Part shown: positions 41,025-50,749 of the stretch, in pieces | Numbering within the stretch: the stretch's first letter is position 1 | Layout of the letters: each line of letters starts with the position of its first letter | Source of the DNA: Ectopseudomonas chengduensis | GTDB taxonomy: Bacteria > Pseudomonadota > Gammaproteobacteria > Pseudomonadales > Pseudomonadaceae | Assembly (NCBI RefSeq): GCF_015712065.1 | Contig: NZ_JACFYZ010000006.1 | Coordinates: 62,001 to 126,000 of the forward strand | DNA: 64,000 bases | Direction: 5' to 3' | Notes under the pieces: generated by a model | What the model saw: the letters and a program-made list of their open reading frames with translations, nothing else | Databases searched by the model: none | Told to the model about the DNA's origin: nothing | Position numbers and translations under genes: made by a program

Positions 41025-41246
41025 TCAGGCAGTGAGCGACTGGCGGGTACGCTCGATCACCTGTTGCAGCGATTCGTCGCTGTACTGGCCTGGGTAGAGA
41101 CGCTGGCTGTACTGGGCGATACCGGTCTTGTCGACCAGGGTAAAGCTGAAGCTGCCCTTGCGCGTTGCCTGAATGCGGCAATCGAACGGTGCAAAGGCGT
41201 GAGTCAGGGTGCTGATGGCTTTCTGAATTTGATGTTGAGCATTCAT
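41025..41246 (-). CDS. DUF3509 family protein, short
   Basis: 73 residues. GSFSFTLVDKTGIAQYSQRL and the end VIERTRQSLTA share the strand-strand-helix layout of the neighbour at 40684, so both are DUF3509 members, arranged in tandem 53 bases apart. Function unknown. An AGGAATACC ribosome site precedes the start at 41246. Confidence 0.78.
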   Translation of the reverse strand: MNAQHQIQKAISTLTHAFAPFDCRIQATRKGSFSFTLVDKTGIAQYSQRLYPGQYSDESLQQVIERTRQSLTA

Positions 41247-41710
41247 TTTTCTAGGTATTCCTTAAAGCATGTGCGCTTCGTTGCGCGTGGTGTAGCTCCA
41301 TGTGGTTGGCCGAAAAACGGCCATAGCATGTCAACCGATCGGAGCTTGATTAGCACGATAAAGTTCCATTGTTACGGTTCTTCGGCGTGGTCGGTACGTC
41401 GGAGGCAGGCAGAGGAACTGCGCCGATAAACGGCGAGTCGGCCTGATCAGTCAGCAGATGGGATCGGGGAGGGCGGCAGCGCAGAGATGCGCTAGACGTT
41501 GAACCGGGAAACCAGCGAGGGGGCGCAAAGGCCTTAATGACTTACAGCGTGGTACGAACGGCGCGAATACTAATGCTTTGTGCAAGAAATGACCAGCGCT
41601 ATTTCTCAAGTCAGGGCGATGCTGCCCCACACATGCGGGTGGCGGATGCAATTTGCCGGTTGCTCCGCTAGGATTAGCCCACTTTTGCTTTCCTCATATG
41701 ACGGTTTTCC
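41247..41710. other. 464-bp gap upstream of dnaX
   Basis: I find no protein gene. The only structure seen is a short inverted repeat, GGCCGAAAAACGGCC (41313-41327). The dnaX promoter must be in here, and an unannotated small RNA is conceivable, but nothing specific supports one. Confidence 0.4.
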
Positions 41711-43804
<2,094 letters not shown>

Positions 43805-43852
43805 CCGGTCGTTTCAACGACTTGTTTAACCCCGAACACCGAGGATACCGAC

Positions 43853-44179
43853 ATGATGAAAGGTGGCATGGCAGGCCTGATGAAGCAGGCTCAGCAAATG
43901 CAGGAAAAAATGCAGAAGATGCAGGAAGAAATGGCCAACGCTGAAGTCACCGGCCAGTCCGGCGCTGGCCTGGTCAGCGTGGTGATGACCGGTCGTCACG
44001 ACGTCAAGCGCATCACCCTGGATGACAGCCTGATGCAGGAAGACAAGGAAGTGCTCGAAGACCTGATCGCCGCTGCCGTCAACGACGCGGTGCGCAAGGT
44101 CGAGCAGAACAGCCAGGAGAAGATGTCCGGCATGACCGCAGGGATGCAGCTACCCCCCGGCTTCAAAATGCCCTTCTGA
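43853..44179 (+). CDS. ybaB: YbaB/EbfC nucleoid-associated protein
   Basis: 108 residues. Met/Gln-rich helix [20 protein letters not shown], then [25 protein letters not shown] and the C-terminal helix with PPGFKMPF, exactly the YbaB family. It binds DNA as a dimer and is usually co-transcribed with dnaX and recR, as here. ATG at 43853 or 43856; the double Met leaves this undecided. Confidence 0.95.
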   Translation: MMKGGMAGLMKQAQQMQEKMQKMQEEMANAEVTGQSGAGLVSVVMTGRHDVKRITLDDSLMQEDKEVLEDLIAAAVNDAVRKVEQNSQEKMSGMTAGMQLPPGFKMPF

Positions 44180-44216
44180 GCATGTGACGCCCAGCCGGCA
44201 CGCATTACTGCGTTGC

Positions 44217-44272
44217 GAAAGGCCCCGAGCATCCTCATTTACAGACGTAAACTCCGGTGCTCGGGGCCTTTC
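44217..44272. terminator. 15-bp stem-loop after ybaB
   Basis: GAAAGGCCCCGAGCA (44217-44231) and its perfect complement (44258-44272) flank a 26-base loop. There is no T-run after it; it could be a terminator or processing site separating ybaB from recR. Confidence 0.5.
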
Positions 44273-44335
44273 GCGCCTTGTACTGCATACCGTCCGGTCG
44301 CCCCGTGATAATGCTGTGCAAAAACGCACCCGTTC

Positions 44336-44357
44336 GTAGGGTGGGCTTTAGCCCACC
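44336..44357. repeat. Short palindromic repeat, GTAGGGTGGGC family
   Basis: GGTGGGC (44340-44346), TTTA, GCCCACC (44351-44357). This is a common Pseudomonas intergenic hairpin, placed before recR. Confidence 0.6.
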
Positions 44358-44390
44358 AGATCATTGCCCGCCAACTTTTGCAGGACTTCC

Positions 44391-44990
44391 ATGAGCTTCA
44401 GCCCCCTGATTCGCCAGTTGATCGACTCCCTGCGCATCCTGCCCGGAGTGGGCCAGAAGACGGCTCAGCGCATGGCCTTGCAGTTGCTCGAACGTGATCG
44501 CAGTGGCGGTCAGCGTCTGGCTCAGGCGTTGAATGCGGCGATGGAGGGTGTGGGGCACTGCAAGCGCTGCCGCAGCCTGAGCGAGGACGAAATCTGCCAG
44601 CTGTGTCTGGACGAGCGCCGCGACGACAGCCTGCTGTGTGTGGTCGAAGGTCCGATGGACGTGCATGCCGTGGAGCAGACCGGCTTTCGCGGCCGTTATT
44701 TCGTGCTTAAGGGGCATCTCTCACCGCTAGATGGTCTGGGGCCAGAGGCCATCGGTATTCCGGCGCTGCTGGATCGTATCGATGCCGGTGCTTTCAGCGA
44801 AGTGATCCTGGCCACCAACCCGACGGTGGAAGGCGAGGCCACGGCGCACTACATCGCTCAGATCCTCGCCGGTAAAGGTCTGGTCGCCTCGCGCATCGCC
44901 CATGGCATGCCGCTCGGTGGCGAACTGGAACTGGTCGACGGCGGAACCCTGGCCCATGCCTTGGCAGGTCGGCGCCCGATCAGCCTGTAA
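44391..44990 (+). CDS. recR: Recombination mediator RecR
   Basis: 199 residues. Helix-hairpin-helix [20 protein letters not shown] (about 13-32), Cys4 zinc finger [16 protein letters not shown] (about 57-72), Toprim domain [13 protein letters not shown] through [16 protein letters not shown] (about 84-140) and end RRPISL. It acts with RecF/RecO to load RecA at gaps. The ATG at 44391 has AGGA 5 bases upstream; the in-frame sequence before it is not conserved in the family. Confidence 0.97.
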   Translation: MSFSPLIRQLIDSLRILPGVGQKTAQRMALQLLERDRSGGQRLAQALNAAMEGVGHCKRCRSLSEDEICQLCLDERRDDSLLCVVEGPMDVHAVEQTGFRGRYFVLKGHLSPLDGLGPEAIGIPALLDRIDAGAFSEVILATNPTVEGEATAHYIAQILAGKGLVASRIAHGMPLGGELELVDGGTLAHALAGRRPISL

Positions 44991-45020
44991 GCAGTCAAAC
45001 CCTCTCGATTCGGAGTGCCA

Positions 45021-45599
45021 GTGACCACCGACACTCTGCGCCGTATTGCTCTGGTATTCCTGCTCGGGGCGCCTCTGGCCGCACAGGCTCAATGTCCGAC
45101 CGGGCAGGTACAGGTGTGTCTGGGCGCTTCATGCTTATGCGTGCCCGATCCGGTACGGGTGCGTGAAGATGGCCTGAATATGGCGGCGGCGCGTCTCGAA
45201 GCCTGGTTGCTGCAATCTCGCCAGGCAGCACTGCGAGCCGGCACCGAACCTATCCCTCTGATGATTCGTGCCCAGCTCGCGCCGTTCTACGACGATGCGT
45301 TGCTTGATGAAGTGCGCTTTCGCGTGGGCATCACCGACGAGATGGACGCCGCCACCGTCATGCTGCAGAACCCCGATGTGCAGGCCGTGACGCTGGTCGA
45401 CGTGGTGGTGTTTCGCAACGCCGATGCCGCCGCAGAGGATGCGGCGCTGTGGGCGCATGAATTGTGGCATGTGCAGCAATACCGCGAGTGGGGCACCGAT
45501 GGCTTCGCCCAGCGTTACACGCGTAATTTCCAGTCAGTGGAAGGGCCAGCCTACGAGATGGGCGAGCGGGTGAGAAAGGCGTTGCGCGAGCAGAAATGA
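45021..45599 (+). CDS. Exported HExxH protein (DUF4157-like)
   Basis: 192 residues from a GTG with CGGAG 5-6 bases upstream (GTG at 45015 is the alternative). A signal peptide (about 7-22, ALVFLLGAPLAAQAQ) is followed by a Cys-rich start (CPTGQVQVCLGASCLC). The motif WAHELWHVQQYREWG (about 147-161) is a zinc-peptidase-like HExxH followed by Gln, as in DUF4157 proteins. Only the His/Glu/His are visible; a third ligand is not obvious. It lies 30 bases after recR in the same direction. Confidence 0.75.
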   Translation: MTTDTLRRIALVFLLGAPLAAQAQCPTGQVQVCLGASCLCVPDPVRVREDGLNMAAARLEAWLLQSRQAALRAGTEPIPLMIRAQLAPFYDDALLDEVRFRVGITDEMDAATVMLQNPDVQAVTLVDVVVFRNADAAAEDAALWAHELWHVQQYREWGTDGFAQRYTRNFQSVEGPAYEMGERVRKALREQK

Positions 45600-45665
45600 A
45601 ACGCTCGCTTGAAAACCAAGCAAGCGCTAGGTTAGGGTGGCCAAAATAATAACGGGAGTACCCGC

Positions 45666-46814
45666 ATGGCCGCCTCTCTGTCGTATTTCGATGAGTCCCA
45701 CCAATTGGTTCGTGATTCCGTCCGGCGTTTCGTCGAGCGCGAGATCCTGCCGTATATCGACGAGTGGGAGGAGGCCGAGGAGTTTCCTCGTGAGCTGTAC
45801 CTCAAGGCCGGCGCTGCGGGCATTCTCGGTATCGGTTACCCGGAGCAGCTCGGCGGCAGTCACGAGGGTGACGTGTTCGCCAAGGTGGCGGCCAGCGAGG
45901 AACTGATGCGCAGCGGCTCCGGCGGCCTGGTGGCCGGGCTCGGTTCGCTGGATATCGGCCTGCCACCCATCGTCAAATGGGCCAAGCCCGCCGTGCGTGA
46001 GCGCGTGGTGCCGCAGGTACTGGCCGGCGAGAAGATCATGGCGCTGGCGGTGACCGAGCCCTCCGGTGGCTCCGACGTGGCCAATCTCAAGACCCGCGCT
46101 GTGCGCGACGGCGATCATTACCGCGTCAATGGCAGCAAGACCTTCATCACCAGCGGCGTACGTGCCGATTACTACACGGTGGCGGTGCGCACCGGCGGTG
46201 AGGGCTTTGGCGGCGTCAGCCTGTTGCTGGTGGAGAAGGGCACGCCGGGTTTCAGTGTCGGTCGCAAGCTGAAGAAGATGGGTTGGTGGGCGTCGGATAC
46301 CGCCGAACTGTTCTTTGACGACTGCAAGGTGCCGGTGGAGAACCTGATCGGCGTGGAGAACGCCGGTTTCGCCTGCATCATGGCCAACTTCCAGAACGAG
46401 CGCCTTAGCCTGGCGATCATGGCCAACATGACCGCACAACTGGCCCTGGAGGAGTCCCTGAAGTGGGCGCGCGAGCGCCAGGCGTTCGGCAAGCCGGTGG
46501 GCAAGTTCCAGGTGCTCAAGCACCGCCTGGCCGAGATGGCCACGCAGCTCGAAGTCTCCCGTGAGTTCACCTACCGTCAGGCCGCGCAGATGGCGGCCGG
46601 CAGGAGCGTGATCAAGGAGATCTCCATGGCCAAGAACTTCGCCACCGATATCGCCGATCGCCTGACCTACGATGCGGTGCAGATCATGGGCGGCATGGGT
46701 TACATGCGCGAAAGCCTGGTCGAGCGTCTATACCGCGACAACCGCATCCTCTCCATTGGCGGCGGTACGCGCGAGATCATGAACGAGATCATCGCCAAGC
46801 AGATGGGATTGTAG
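45666..46814 (+). CDS. Acyl-CoA dehydrogenase
   Basis: 382 residues. The helical N-terminal domain, a middle beta domain (MALAVTEPSGGSDVANLKT, FITSGVRADYYTVAVRT) and a helical C-terminal domain with RLSLAIMANMTAQLALEES and QIMGGMGYMRESLVERLYRD are all complete. It uses FAD to form an enoyl-CoA, passing electrons to ETF. Catabolic role likely (fatty acid or branched-chain/isoprenoid acyl-CoA); substrate not clear. GGGAGTACCCGC precedes the ATG. The sequence right after its stop holds a severed paralogue tail (see 46835). Confidence 0.93.
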   Translation: MAASLSYFDESHQLVRDSVRRFVEREILPYIDEWEEAEEFPRELYLKAGAAGILGIGYPEQLGGSHEGDVFAKVAASEELMRSGSGGLVAGLGSLDIGLPPIVKWAKPAVRERVVPQVLAGEKIMALAVTEPSGGSDVANLKTRAVRDGDHYRVNGSKTFITSGVRADYYTVAVRTGGEGFGGVSLLLVEKGTPGFSVGRKLKKMGWWASDTAELFFDDCKVPVENLIGVENAGFACIMANFQNERLSLAIMANMTAQLALEESLKWARERQAFGKPVGKFQVLKHRLAEMATQLEVSREFTYRQAAQMAAGRSVIKEISMAKNFATDIADRLTYDAVQIMGGMGYMRESLVERLYRDNRILSIGGGTREIMNEIIAKQMGL

Positions 46815-46834
46815 AGGCGGCATTTGGGCCTCAA

Positions 46835-46945
46835 TTGCGTGAGTCTCTGGTCGAGCGCCTATACCGCGACAACCGAATCCTTTCCATTGGTGGCGGTACG
46901 CGCGAGATCATGAACGAGATCATCGCGAAGCAGATGGGGCTGTAG
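46835..46945 (+). pseudogene. Remnant 3' tail of a second acyl-CoA dehydrogenase gene
   Basis: 111 bases, 131 bp downstream of the same segment of the intact gene (46704-46814), with the same reading frame and stop. By hand count 13 of 111 bases differ; the encoded 36 residues are the same except the first (Met/Leu). The upstream 20 bases show no homology, so only the tail survives. The nearly all-synonymous divergence argues for a formerly functional paralogue, cut down by deletion, rather than a fresh tandem duplication. Confidence 0.85.
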
Positions 46946-46956
46946 CCGGGCGCGCA

Positions 46957-47025
46957 GTGGGAGGGGCTTTAGCCGCGATCATCCTCAAAAAGGGCGGAAA
47001 AGCTCGCCGCTGAAGCGCCTCCCAC
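46957..47025. repeat. Inverted REP pair
   Basis: GTGGGAGGGGCTTTAGCCGC at 46957 is answered by CGCCGCTGAAGCGCCTCCCA up to 47025. It is the same family as 10211 and 53512 and lies between converging genes. Confidence 0.8.
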
Positions 47026-47048
47026 GGGGGCATGGTCCTGCGCGGTTA

Positions 47049-47996
47049 TCAGGAAGCGACCTGATTCTGCGCGGCCTGGCGCAGGCGGGCGATGTCGCGT
47101 TGTGGCGGATCACCGAACAGGCGGCTGTACTCGCGACTGAACTGCGATGGACTTTCGTAGCCGACGCGGTAGCTGGCCGCTGCCGCTTCGAGGTTGTCGC
47201 ACAGCATCAGCCGGCGAGCCTCCTGCAGGCGCAGCTGCTTCTGATACTGCAGCGGGCTGAACGCCGTGACTGCCTTGAATCTATGATGCAGGGTCGAGGG
47301 GCTCAGGTTCACCTCGCGGGCCAGTTCCTCGATCCGCAGCGGCTGATCGAAATTCTTGCGCAGCCACTCGATGGCGCGGGAGATGCGCTGGCTCTGGCTG
47401 TCGGCGATGACCACTTCATGCAGACGATGGCCCTGCGGGCTGAGCAGCATGCGGTAGAAAATCTCACGCAATGCCAATGGCGCCAGCATGGCGATGTCGG
47501 ATGGGGTTTCCAGCAGGCGCAGCAGGCGGATCACCGCATCCAGCAGGCGCGGGTCGAGACGATCGAGAAACAGCGCCCGTTGGGAGGCCGCGTCCGGGGC
47601 TGGAATCGCTGGCATTTCGGTGAGCAGGCTGCTGATCAGCGCGGGATCGATCTCCAGAGCAATGCTCAGATAGGGGTGATCCGGGCTGGCCTCGATCACC
47701 CGACCGGTTACCGGCAGCACCACCGACGCCACCAGGTAATTCAACGGATCATAGACGTAGAGCTCGTCACCCAGACGTATCTCTTTACGGCCCTGGGCGA
47801 TGATGCACAGGCAGGGGTCGTAGACTGTCTGCATCGGCAGGCTGGGTGTCGTGGCGCGTGCCAGCTTCAGGCCAGGAATCGCTGTGAGGTGCAAACCGTC
47901 CTCGGGGACGAAGCGATCGACCAGACGCGCCATTTCGTGGCTCAGTTCGGCAAGGGGGGTGTCGAGAGTTGTGGCGGTGTGAGTGGGTGACTGCAT
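47049..47996 (-). CDS. AraC-family transcriptional regulator
   Basis: 315 residues. The N-terminal AraC_N ligand domain (about 20-185) contains PSLPMQTVYDPCLCIIAQGRK and YLVASVVLPVTGRVIEAS. The C-terminal HTH pair (about 205-305) has AIEWLRKNFDQPLRIEELAREVNLSPST, HHRFKAVTAFSPLQYQKQLR and YESPSQFSREYSRLFGDPP. Related regulators control oxidoreductase or stress genes, often divergently. A 17-bp element appears twice upstream (48066 and 48174), a likely operator. Confidence 0.9.
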   Translation of the reverse strand: MQSPTHTATTLDTPLAELSHEMARLVDRFVPEDGLHLTAIPGLKLARATTPSLPMQTVYDPCLCIIAQGRKEIRLGDELYVYDPLNYLVASVVLPVTGRVIEASPDHPYLSIALEIDPALISSLLTEMPAIPAPDAASQRALFLDRLDPRLLDAVIRLLRLLETPSDIAMLAPLALREIFYRMLLSPQGHRLHEVVIADSQSQRISRAIEWLRKNFDQPLRIEELAREVNLSPSTLHHRFKAVTAFSPLQYQKQLRLQEARRLMLCDNLEAAAASYRVGYESPSQFSREYSRLFGDPPQRDIARLRQAAQNQVAS

Positions 47997-48065
47997 GGCG
48001 CGCCTCCGGAAAGTCAGCGAAGCCTAGCCAGGTTTTTCAGGCAAGTCATGAGGGGCGGCAGGATT

Positions 48066-48190
48066 AGGCAAATATTTGCCAGTAATGGGCAAATAACCGG
48101 TGATACAGAGTATTTCAAGGGTAGTCAGGGTGCGCTGCACTCGGTTGCAGCAATTTCCTTGTTATGGAGTTTTAGGCAAGGATTTGCCAG
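48066..48190. promoter_or_regulatory. Two 17-bp palindromic operator-like elements
   Basis: AGGCAAATATTTGCCAG (48066-48082) and AGGCAAGGATTTGCCAG (48174-48190) start 108 bp apart; the first contains the perfect palindrome GGCAAATATTTGCC, and a half site GGGCAAATA lies at about 48087. They occupy the gap between the AraC gene and the 48-residue gene, as expected for regulator binding sites. No other gene is apparent from 47997 to 48326. Confidence 0.6.
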
Positions 48191-48326
48191 AAATCGACTA
48201 ACGCTCTGATGACTTTCTGTCTGATCTTTGTAGCCATCGAGCGGTGTCTCTGCATCGGCTCGAACACGTGCAGTAGCTCGATCACCCGCTAAGTGGTGCC
48301 CACATACCTCACGAAAGGAGCGAACC

Positions 48327-48473
48327 ATGCCCAGTAAATGGCTGATCGCACCGCTGACTCTGTTATTGCTCGCCACGGCCTGGCTTGACTCAAGAGCCGT
48401 TGGCGAAGCGGCTTTTGCCGAGCCGGACGCAGCGCCCCATGTTCTGCAGCGAAACGCTGCTGGTATGTATTGA
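48327..48473 (+). CDS. 48-residue exported peptide
   Basis: MPSKWLIAPLTLLLLATAWL starts a signal-peptide-like N-terminus, followed by a short Ala/Glu-rich mature part ending RNAAGMY. Support comes from an AAAGGAG ribosome site 7 bases before the ATG and from the fit between the AraC regulator and the ABM gene 20 bases on. No known family; it may be a small periplasmic or leader-type peptide regulated by the adjacent AraC protein. Confidence 0.6.
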   Translation: MPSKWLIAPLTLLLLATAWLDSRAVGEAAFAEPDAAPHVLQRNAAGMY

Positions 48474-48493
48474 TTCAGTTCCAGGAGGTTGCC

Positions 48494-48793
48494 ATGAGCA
48501 TCATTCACCGTATGACCGTTCGCGCCCGCCACGACCGTTCAAATAGGCTGGGGCAGTGCCTGGCGCGGTTGCATGAGGCCGGGCGAGATATTCCAGGTTG
48601 TGAGCGCCTGCGTGTGTTCTCACTGCGCAATGATCCGTTGATCTGGCAGGTAGAAGGGCAGTGGCGTTCGACAGCGGCACGCGACGCTTTTCTCGGCAGC
48701 GAAGGCCTGCGTCGGGTTTTGGCCCAGGCGATAAATGAAGGGCTGCTCACTCATCTCGAATGCGGTATGGAGTTGCAGCAGCAGGTCGCCTGA
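48494..48793 (+). CDS. Small ABM/dimeric ferredoxin-like protein
   Basis: 99 residues. MSIIHRMTVRARHDRSNRLG then CERLRVFSLRNDPLIWQVEG and FLGSEGLRRVLAQAINEGLL show the strand-helix-strand order of antibiotic-biosynthesis-monooxygenase-like proteins. The AGGAGGT site is 6 bases before the ATG at 48494. It is in a likely bicistron with the 48-residue peptide, opposite the AraC gene. Function unknown. Confidence 0.65.
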   Translation: MSIIHRMTVRARHDRSNRLGQCLARLHEAGRDIPGCERLRVFSLRNDPLIWQVEGQWRSTAARDAFLGSEGLRRVLAQAINEGLLTHLECGMELQQQVA

Positions 48794-48836
48794 GCCGCTC
48801 AGGCTTGCCTTTGTGAAATTATCTATATAGATTTTC

Positions 48837-48862
48837 ATGAAATTAATTATTTTAAATTTCAT
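48837..48862. promoter_or_regulatory. AT-rich inverted repeat before the polyamine operon
   Basis: ATGAAATT (48837-48844) and AATTTCAT (48855-48862) are exact inverse copies with a 10-base spacer, ending 9 bases before the oxidase ATG. A further TGAAATTAT occurs at about 48813. Candidate operator for the PuuR-like regulator encoded by the second gene. Confidence 0.55.
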
Positions 48863-48871
48863 GAGCCGTCT

Positions 48872-50161
48872 ATGTTTCGCCATGCCAGTGAGCACGTCGA
48901 CAGCTATTACGCCCATAGCTGCAAGGATCGACTGACGCATCATCCCGTGCTGCAAGATGATCTGCAGTGCGAGGTGCTGGTGATCGGTGCTGGTTTCAGT
49001 GGTCTGCACACTGCTTTGCGCCTGGCCGAAGCAGGGCGCAAGGTCATTCTGCTGGAGGCCAGTCGTGTGGCATGGGCGGCCTCTGGACGCAATGGCGGGC
49101 AGGCGATTCTGGGCTGGTCCTGCGATATGCCGCCGCTGGAAAAGGCGCTGGGCATCGAACGCGCCCGCCGTCTGTGGGATGGCATGAGCTGGGCAGCTCG
49201 TGAGCTGCGTGAACTGCCCGAGCGCCACGGCTTCGACTGCGATTACCGCCGCGGCCATCTGTGGACGGCAGTGCTGCCACGTCGTGTGGCGCTGCTGCAT
49301 GAGTGGCAGGAGGAGGCCGCTTATAAATGGGGGCATCGCGCGCTGCAGTTCGTCTCTCGCGAGCAGATGCCGGAGTGGGTCGCCAGCGAGCGTTACCGCG
49401 CTGGCCTCTACGACCCCGAGGCCGGGCATCTCAATCCGCTCAAGTTGGCGCTCGGGCTGGCCGAAGCCTTCGTTCGCGCCGGTGGGCAGATCTTCGAGCA
49501 GAGCCGTGTGCTGAGTCAGGACAAGCAGGGCACGGGCTACCGTGTGCGTACCGAGCAGGGCAGCGCGCAGGCCGACACCCTGGTGCTGGCCTGCAACACC
49601 TATATCGATCACCTCGAGCCGCGTCTGGCGCGGCGCATCCTGCCGGTCGGCACCTACCAGATCGCCACCGAACCGCTGGGCGCCGAGTGCGCCGAGGCCC
49701 TGTTACCGCGCAATGCGTGTGTGACCGACAACCAGTTCGTCCTCGATTACTTCCGTCGCACCCCGGATCACCGCCTGCTGTTTGGCGGGGGCTGTACCTA
49801 TCTGGGCGGCCTGCCGAGAGACATGGCGGCGGCCACGCGGCCGTTCCTCGAGCGCGTATTCCCGCAGCTGTCAGGCGTGGCAATCGACTTTGCCTGGGGC
49901 GGCCATATCGACGTGACTCGTGCTCGCACGCCCGACGTTGGCGGCGAGAACGGCCGTTACTGGCTGCAGGGCTTTTCCGGGCATGGTGTGCTGCCGACCC
50001 TGGCGGCGGCGCGGGCAGTCAGTGATGCCATTCTCGGCAATGACGACGAACTGGCGCTGTATCAGCAACTGCGCAATCCCGAATTCCCATTCGGCGAGCG
50101 CCTGGCGGCACCGCTCGAGGCCATCGGCAAGGCCTGGTATCGATTAAGGGACTATTTCTGA
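48872..50161 (+). CDS. puuB: FAD-dependent oxidase, gamma-glutamylputrescine oxidase-like
   Basis: 429 residues of DAO/GlyA-type FAD oxidoreductase. The N-terminal dinucleotide motif VLVIGAGFSGLHTALRLAEAG (about 35-55) is followed by RVAWAASGRNGGQAILGWS, the PuuB-like motif. The C-terminus GYFLQGFSGHGV-like sequence (YWLQGFSGHGVLPTLAAARA) fits the family. It oxidises gamma-glutamylated putrescine or similar to the aldehyde with H2O2 release. It is the first gene of a coupled operon (regulator start 1 base after its stop). The symbol rests on the operon context. Confidence 0.85.
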   Translation: MFRHASEHVDSYYAHSCKDRLTHHPVLQDDLQCEVLVIGAGFSGLHTALRLAEAGRKVILLEASRVAWAASGRNGGQAILGWSCDMPPLEKALGIERARRLWDGMSWAARELRELPERHGFDCDYRRGHLWTAVLPRRVALLHEWQEEAAYKWGHRALQFVSREQMPEWVASERYRAGLYDPEAGHLNPLKLALGLAEAFVRAGGQIFEQSRVLSQDKQGTGYRVRTEQGSAQADTLVLACNTYIDHLEPRLARRILPVGTYQIATEPLGAECAEALLPRNACVTDNQFVLDYFRRTPDHRLLFGGGCTYLGGLPRDMAAATRPFLERVFPQLSGVAIDFAWGGHIDVTRARTPDVGGENGRYWLQGFSGHGVLPTLAAARAVSDAILGNDDELALYQQLRNPEFPFGERLAAPLEAIGKAWYRLRDYF

Positions 50162-50162
50162 C

Positions 50163-50720
50163 ATGGACAAGAATCTGGAGATGGCCGCGCTGGCCGTGCT
50201 CATTCACGACCTGCGCAAGCACAAGAAGGTCACCCTCAACGAGCTGGCCGAGCGCATCGGTCGTTCCGTGGGCTTTCTCTCGCAGGTCGAGCGTGGCCTG
50301 TCGCGCCCGACCGTGGCAGATCTGACTGCCATCAGCGAGGCACTCGACGTACCCACCACCTATTTCTACAGCCTGCCCAAGCCCAAGGCGCTGGACTGGG
50401 TGACCCGTCCGGACGAGCGCCGCACCCTGTACCTGGCCGGTGGCATCACCGACATCATGGCGTCGCCGACCTTGCAGGGCGCCTTCATGGTCGTCGATAG
50501 CCTGCTCGAACCGGGGGCCAGCAGTGGCGAGCGGCAGATGAGCGATCGTTCCGAGCAGGCCGGCTATGTGCTCGAAGGTCAGTTGACGCTGTGGCTGGGC
50601 GAGGACGAAGAAAGTGCCACCCTCTATCCCGGCGATGTTTTCCAGGTGCCTAGCTATGCGCACCTGCGTTATGCCAACCAGGGCGACACCCCCGCGCGGG
50701 TGTTGTGGATCTACACCTGA
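50163..50720 (+). CDS. puuR: XRE-HTH plus cupin regulator (PuuR-like)
   Basis: 185 residues: an HTH_3 domain (about 10-70, HDLRKHKKVTLNELAERIGRSVGFLSQVERGLSRP) and a C-terminal cupin sensor (about 110-180, LEPGASSGERQMSDRSEQAGYVLEGQL, YPGDVFQVPSYAHLRYANQGD). PuuR repressors sense putrescine or a derivative and control the puu genes. It lies inside the operon between the oxidase and ligase genes, and the inverted repeat at 48837 is a plausible target. Confidence 0.85.
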   Translation: MDKNLEMAALAVLIHDLRKHKKVTLNELAERIGRSVGFLSQVERGLSRPTVADLTAISEALDVPTTYFYSLPKPKALDWVTRPDERRTLYLAGGITDIMASPTLQGAFMVVDSLLEPGASSGERQMSDRSEQAGYVLEGQLTLWLGEDEESATLYPGDVFQVPSYAHLRYANQGDTPARVLWIYT

Positions 50721-50749
50721 ACCTTCCCGTGAACCCGGAAATAACCACA

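Noticed and set aside
41247..41710. A structured RNA gene upstream of dnaX
   Set aside because: The stretch lacks the ffs consensus, a clear terminator hairpin and a convincing promoter; I could not identify any known RNA family.
43853..44179. Programmed frameshift in dnaX producing a gamma form
   Set aside because: No A-AAA-AAG-type slippery heptamer followed by a hairpin was seen in the dnaX middle region.
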